From NCBI GenBank assembly GCA_015065045.1, contig SVRB01000020.1, positions 1 through 16,650 on the forward strand: DNA of 16,650 nucleotides, in the 5' to 3' direction. The stretch comes from Oscillospiraceae bacterium (GTDB lineage: Bacteria; Bacillota; Clostridia; Oscillospirales; CAG-272). Every line of letters starts with the position of its first letter. The stretch's first letter is position 1. Shown here one piece after another: positions 13,329-16,650 of the stretch. The notes under the pieces are model-generated. The model made no database searches. It worked only from the letters and a program-made list of their open reading frames with translations, and was not told the origin of the DNA. A program made the translations under genes and the position numbers.

Positions 13329-14252
13329 TCAACCGGTTCTCCTTCCGTTTGTCTCTATATGTTTATAAATTCCAATAATCTCGTATCTCGGCACCTCGAG
13401 TTCAAGCCAGAATAAAAATCTTGATATCTCTCCCTTGCCTTCAAACACAACGTCAAAATAATATTCTTTTTCCGAATAGTATATGGGTAATGAATCAACC
13501 TTATTCAATCTGTATCCAAAAAATCTTGCCGCCTCTAACACCGCGCCCAGCTTGTTCTCTTCTCCAAAGTGAAAGCCTATCTCTAAATAGTCTCCCTCAT
13601 TAAAACAATCTGCGCAGTCTATATTGGATATATCTCTTTTCAGTAATGCAAATTTTGTAACCTTGCCGTTTGCGCTCTCCACGTTGCAGGTCAATACGAT
13701 CTTCAATTCATACTTGCGTATCATATTGCCAAATCCCGAAAGTCTTCCGTCCTCGGAGTTCTCGATCGGTAATATGCAATACGGATGACGGCTGTAATAG
13801 ACTTCCTCACATACTGCCGCAAACGATTCTTCATACAAAACTCGCGCGTCAAGCAGGCACTCTGAAAATTTATTGAAAGCAATATCTGCAAGAGAGTTCT
13901 TCAAATACACGACCGTATCCGTTTCAAAATCGGTATCGGATCTGTTATTCAAAACACTTGCTACTTTTTCGGGCGAAAGACACTCGACACATTTTAATCT
14001 GTCAAACATATCGATAGCCCTCTTTACAGCTGAAACATAGCTCTTGTTCTCATCTAAAACAAAGCAGCTATTTTCTCTGTCCGAAAAAAGCCATTCGTAT
14101 TTTTCTCTGAACTCGTCGTTGTCAATATTATCAACAATTTCTGCTTTTTCAGATATATGCGCTACCCTTTTTTCAAGATTTCTTGAAACAGTAGAATCAA
14201 TATTCCTCAAGTTTTCATCTATTTTCAGATTTTTCTCTTCAATAGATCCCAT
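13329..14252 (-). CDS. Divergent prephenate-dehydratase-like/ACT-domain protein
   Basis: The function is not established. The 307-aa protein has a charged helical N-terminal part (1-110) with no recognised domain. A degenerate prephenate dehydratase (PDT) core follows: VVYLKNSLADIAFNKFSE (114-131) aligns by pattern with the PDT start but lacks its Gly-rich loop; ESFAAVCEEV precedes LPIENSEDG (161-169), the PDT P-[IV]-E-N-S motif; and VTKF (198-201) sits where PDT has the catalytic T-R-F. Residues 222-297 look like an ACT domain: NKLGAVLEAARFFGYRLNKV (233-252), then DSLP (253-256) where Phe-binding PDTs have ESRP. It may be a weak enzyme or, more likely, an amino-acid or prephenate sensor. AAAGGA precedes the ATG. 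It lies 25 bp after htpG and abuts pgm. Confidence 0.72.
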   Translation of the reverse strand: MGSIEEKNLKIDENLRNIDSTVSRNLEKRVAHISEKAEIVDNIDNDEFREKYEWLFSDRENSCFVLDENKSYVSAVKRAIDMFDRLKCVECLSPEKVASVLNNRSDTDFETDTVVYLKNSLADIAFNKFSECLLDARVLYEESFAAVCEEVYYSRHPYCILPIENSEDGRLSGFGNMIRKYELKIVLTCNVESANGKVTKFALLKRDISNIDCADCFNEGDYLEIGFHFGEENKLGAVLEAARFFGYRLNKVDSLPIYYSEKEYYFDVVFEGKGEISRFLFWLELEVPRYEIIGIYKHIETNGRRTG

Positions 14253-14277
14253 ATATAAATTCCTTTACTATAAAAGC

Positions 14278-16155
14278 TTAATCTATATTATCTTCAAGCA
14301 GCTTAAAGCTGTCGCACAGAAACTCCTGCAATTCGTCAGCGGAAAGCTGTCTTTGAGCAAGAAGGGCCAACATATATACCTGGTGCGCAATAATCTTTGA
14401 CTTTTCACTTGCCGGATCATTGCAAAGCTTCTTGATAAGTGCGCTTTGTGTGTTAAGAACGAGCGTTGACTCAAGAGGAATATTCATCTGCTCCATACCA
14501 CCCTGAGCGGCATAGAATCTCATCATATCATCCATTCTTCTTGCGTCCTCGGATATATTAAGAAGCGCGGGAGTCTTTGCCTCTGCTAAAGACTCAAATT
14601 TAACGTTAAGCTTTTCATTCTTGCTAACTTCCTTAAAAAGCTTTGCAAGATCTTCATTTTCAAAAACCTCGCCGTCGCCCTTTAAGGCTTCTATATCCGC
14701 GTCAACTCTTACAAACTTTATACTTCTGTCCTGCTCAAGCATACTCATAAAAGATGCGTCAATAACCTTGTCAAGCAATGCTATTTCTATTCCCTGAGCA
14801 TTAAACAGAGAAATATACTGAGCCTGAATAGTCTTGTCAGTTGCATAGTAAACGGTATTTTCGTTTTTCTCTTTTGCCTTTTCAAGATATTCGTCGACAG
14901 TAACGTGTCTGCCGTCTGTCAAAGCAAACATAAGGCTACCCTTTGCTCTGTCGTAGAACTTACGGTCGCGCATACAACCGTATTCTATAAACATCTTTAT
15001 GTCATCCCAAAGAGCTTCATACTTTTCACGCTCATTGGTAAACATACCGTTTAGCTTATCTGCCACCTTCTTTACGATGTGCGCTGACATTTTAGAAACG
15101 TAAGCGCTGTTCTGAAGATAGCTTCTCGATACGTTAAGAGGTAATTCGGGACAGTCAAGGACACCCTTGAGCATAAGCATAAACTCGGGGATTACTTCCT
15201 TTATGTTATCTGCAACAAATACCTGATTGTAATATAACTTAACCTGACCTTCAAGGCTGTCGTATTCGTGATTTAATCTGGGGAAATATAAGATTCCCTT
15301 AAAGTTAAGAGGATAATCTGCGTTTATATGAATATGGAACAATGGCTCTCTGTAATCAGAGAATACCTTCTTGTAAAACTCATTATATTCGCTCTCCTCG
15401 CACTCAGACGGAAGCTTTTGCCATAATGGCGTTGTATCATTTATCGGCTTATTTTCGTGTTCGCAATCACACTCTTCGCCGTTATGTTCGTGGTTACATT
15501 TATGCTCCTCGCCTACGTTTACAAAGTATATTTCAACGGGCATAAAAGAGCAATATTTATTTAAAATTTCTTTTATCTTATTTTCGGATAAGAATTCCGC
15601 TTCCTCATCGCTGATGTGCATAACGACATCTGTTCCGCGTCCTTCCTTTTCTGCATCCTCAAATATTTCATATTCACCTGCTTCGTTACATACCCATTTT
15701 ACAGCAGGCGCACCGGTATATGATTTTGTTATTACGTCAACAGTATCACTAACCATAAATGACGAATAAAATCCGAGACCAAAATGTCCGATTATACCGT
15801 TTTTCGAGGTATCCTCTCCCTCGTATTCCTTTATAAAATCAAGCGCACCCGAGAGCGCTATCTGACAAATATAATTCTTGACTTCGTCCAAAGTCATACC
15901 TATACCGTTATCGCTGACGGTCAAGGTTTTTTCTTCTTTATTGAGAGTTACGGTAATCTTAAAGCTGTCTTCAATATCCTTAACCTTACCCAAAGAAATA
16001 AGTCTTCTGAGCTTAGTTACAGCGTCACTTGCATTACTTACGATCTCGCGGAGAAATATCTCCTTTTCCGAATAAAGCCATTTTTTTATAATGGGAAATA
16101 TATGCTCTGTCTCGACGGAAATTCCGCCCTTATTCATATTCTCTTTATTCGACAT
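14278..16155 (-). CDS. htpG: Molecular chaperone HtpG (Hsp90 family)
   Basis: This is the cytosolic ATP-dependent dimeric chaperone. The 625-aa product carries the GHKL ATPase motifs: EIFLREIVSNASDAVTKL (32-49) with Glu37 and Asn41, SDNGIGM (81-87) with Asp82, and GHFGLGFYSSFMV (123-135). The middle domain includes PLWQKLPSE and LNVSRSYLQNSAY, with the conserved catalytic-loop Arg. The C-terminal dimerisation domain is complete. A short Cys/His-rich stretch (218-233) sits at the N-domain/middle-domain junction, where Hsp90s carry a charged linker. The frame opens 9 codons earlier, but ATG at 16155 has AAGGAG 10 nt upstream; a second in-frame ATG at codon 7 is less likely. The PDT-like gene follows after 25 bp. 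No CIRCE-like inverted repeat is seen upstream. Confidence 0.97.
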   Translation of the reverse strand: MSNKENMNKGGISVETEHIFPIIKKWLYSEKEIFLREIVSNASDAVTKLRRLISLGKVKDIEDSFKITVTLNKEEKTLTVSDNGIGMTLDEVKNYICQIALSGALDFIKEYEGEDTSKNGIIGHFGLGFYSSFMVSDTVDVITKSYTGAPAVKWVCNEAGEYEIFEDAEKEGRGTDVVMHISDEEAEFLSENKIKEILNKYCSFMPVEIYFVNVGEEHKCNHEHNGEECDCEHENKPINDTTPLWQKLPSECEESEYNEFYKKVFSDYREPLFHIHINADYPLNFKGILYFPRLNHEYDSLEGQVKLYYNQVFVADNIKEVIPEFMLMLKGVLDCPELPLNVSRSYLQNSAYVSKMSAHIVKKVADKLNGMFTNEREKYEALWDDIKMFIEYGCMRDRKFYDRAKGSLMFALTDGRHVTVDEYLEKAKEKNENTVYYATDKTIQAQYISLFNAQGIEIALLDKVIDASFMSMLEQDRSIKFVRVDADIEALKGDGEVFENEDLAKLFKEVSKNEKLNVKFESLAEAKTPALLNISEDARRMDDMMRFYAAQGGMEQMNIPLESTLVLNTQSALIKKLCNDPASEKSKIIAHQVYMLALLAQRQLSADELQEFLCDSFKLLEDNID

Positions 16156-16206
16156 AAAAAACACACTCCTTCTTGGAATCAAACATGGTACTGCTAATTA
16201 AAGATA

Positions 16207-16236
16207 GGGGGACCCACAAAAAATATGAGTCCCCTT
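16207..16236 (-). terminator. Probable terminator of the rplQ operon
   Basis: Minus-strand arms GGGGACTCA and TGGGTCCCC enclose a U-rich loop. One pair is G-U on this strand and would be a C-A mismatch on the plus strand, which argues for use in minus-strand RNA after rplQ. The downstream tail (CTATCTTTAATTAG) is a poor U-tract, so some readthrough to htpG is possible. Confidence 0.6.
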
Positions 16237-16251
16237 TTTCTTTACAAACAA

Positions 16252-16650
16252 TTATTCTGCTTTGGTTTCTTCGGTTGCTTCAGCTACAACTTCTTCAGCC
16301 TTTACTTCTTCAACCTTTGCAGCCTTCTTCTTTGTCTCTTTCTTAGCTTCTTTAGCTGCTTCCTGTTCGTCAGCAACGAGCTTTATAAGAGCCATTTCTG
16401 CTCCATCACCGCGGCGGGGACCCAATTTGTACATACGGGTATAACCACCGTTTCTGTCTGCATATTCGGGAGCGATAGTATCAAAAAGCTTTTTAACTAC
16501 GTCTTCTTTTGTAATGAAAGCCATAGCAGCTCTTTTAGCAGCAAGAGTATTCTTCTTGCCGAGTGTAATCATTTTTTCGGTCAAGCTACGTACTTCTTTA
16601 GCTCTGGTAAGAGTTGTTTCAATGGAGCCGTTCTCCAAGAGATAGGTCAC
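16252..16650 (-). CDS. rplQ: 50S ribosomal protein L17 (5' end cut by window edge)
   Basis: L17 binds 23S rRNA near the exit-tunnel side of the large subunit. The visible 132 codons start at VTYLLENGSIETTLTRAKEV, which corresponds to about residue 22 of full-length L17, so roughly 20 residues lie beyond the window. SLTEKMITLGKKNTLAAKRA, LFDTIAPEYADRNGGYTRMYKLGPRRGDGAEMALIKLV and their neighbours are diagnostic. After the core, a Lys/Glu/Ala/Val-rich tail of about 40 residues extends the C-terminus. rplQ normally closes the alpha operon after rpoA, which would lie just outside the window. Confidence 0.98.
   Translation of the reverse strand: MTYLLENGSIETTLTRAKEVRSLTEKMITLGKKNTLAAKRAAMAFITKEDVVKKLFDTIAPEYADRNGGYTRMYKLGPRRGDGAEMALIKLVADEQEAAKEAKKETKKKAAKVEEVKAEEVVAEATEETKAE

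Noticed and set aside
13421..14252. N-terminal helices of the PDT-like protein as a chorismate mutase domain (P-protein fusion)
   Set aside because: A short stretch (LRNIDSTVSRNLEKRV) loosely resembles an AroQ helix, but the catalytic residues and the remaining helices are not recognisable.
16156..16251. CIRCE or other heat-shock operator upstream of htpG
   Set aside because: No TTAGCACTC-N9-GAGTGCTAA-like inverted repeat is present; the only hairpin fits an rplQ terminator.

Overview
The window reads as chromosomal DNA of a low-to-moderate-GC anaerobic Firmicute, most likely an uncultured gut Clostridia (Oscillospirales/Christensenellales-like). This rests on the gene set and order, the AAGGAG-type ribosome binding sites, the clostridial style of FtsK/SpoIIIE, UppP, MltG and U32 proteins, and an L10-leader-controlled rplJ-rplL operon. 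The lineage is inferred from these features, not from a search. Almost all of the window is housekeeping sequence. No phage, transposase, defence or biosynthetic cluster is visible.

Layout. (1) Positions 1-361 hold no credible protein. They contain two tandem copies of a ~166-bp unit downstream of a tRNA-Ser(GGA) gene (362-453, minus). Each unit ends in an exact 21-nt copy of the tRNA 3' end, from the T-loop to CCA, and carries a copy of the tRNA terminator and a perfect 10+3+10 palindrome. (2) Positions 477-1661 (minus) are a ribosomal stalk operon: a consensus promoter, an L10-type autoregulatory leader with an attenuator, rplJ and rplL. (3) Positions 1680-2400 (minus) are two adjacent half-size TauE/SafE-like membrane proteins of 119 aa each. 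(4) After an AT-rich divergent spacer, positions 2518-11492 (plus) are a tight eight-gene run: uppP, ftsK/spoIIIE, tmk, a DJ-1/PfpI protein, 5-formyl-THF cyclo-ligase, a CPBP membrane protease, mltG and a U32 peptidase-type tRNA hydroxylation protein (trhP-like). (5) Two hairpins separate this run from a convergent minus-strand group, htpG, a degenerate prephenate-dehydratase/ACT-like protein and a phosphoglucomutase (11605-16155). (6) The right edge holds the 3' part of rplQ (L17), the usual last gene of the alpha operon.

How the genes fit together. The plus-strand run mixes envelope growth and division (UppP recycles the lipid carrier, FtsK/SpoIIIE pumps DNA through the septum, MltG cuts nascent glycan), nucleotide and folate supply (Tmk, cyclo-ligase) and tRNA wobble-uridine modification (TrhP-like). 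The mltG-U32 adjacency echoes the Bacillus subtilis yrrL-yrrM-yrrN-yrrO order.

The most notable items are the tRNA-tail tandem repeat, which looks like accreted attachment sites of an unidentified, possibly gene-less element; a Cys/His-rich insert in HtpG; and the divergent prephenate-dehydratase-like protein. I do not see a complete new multigene system here.
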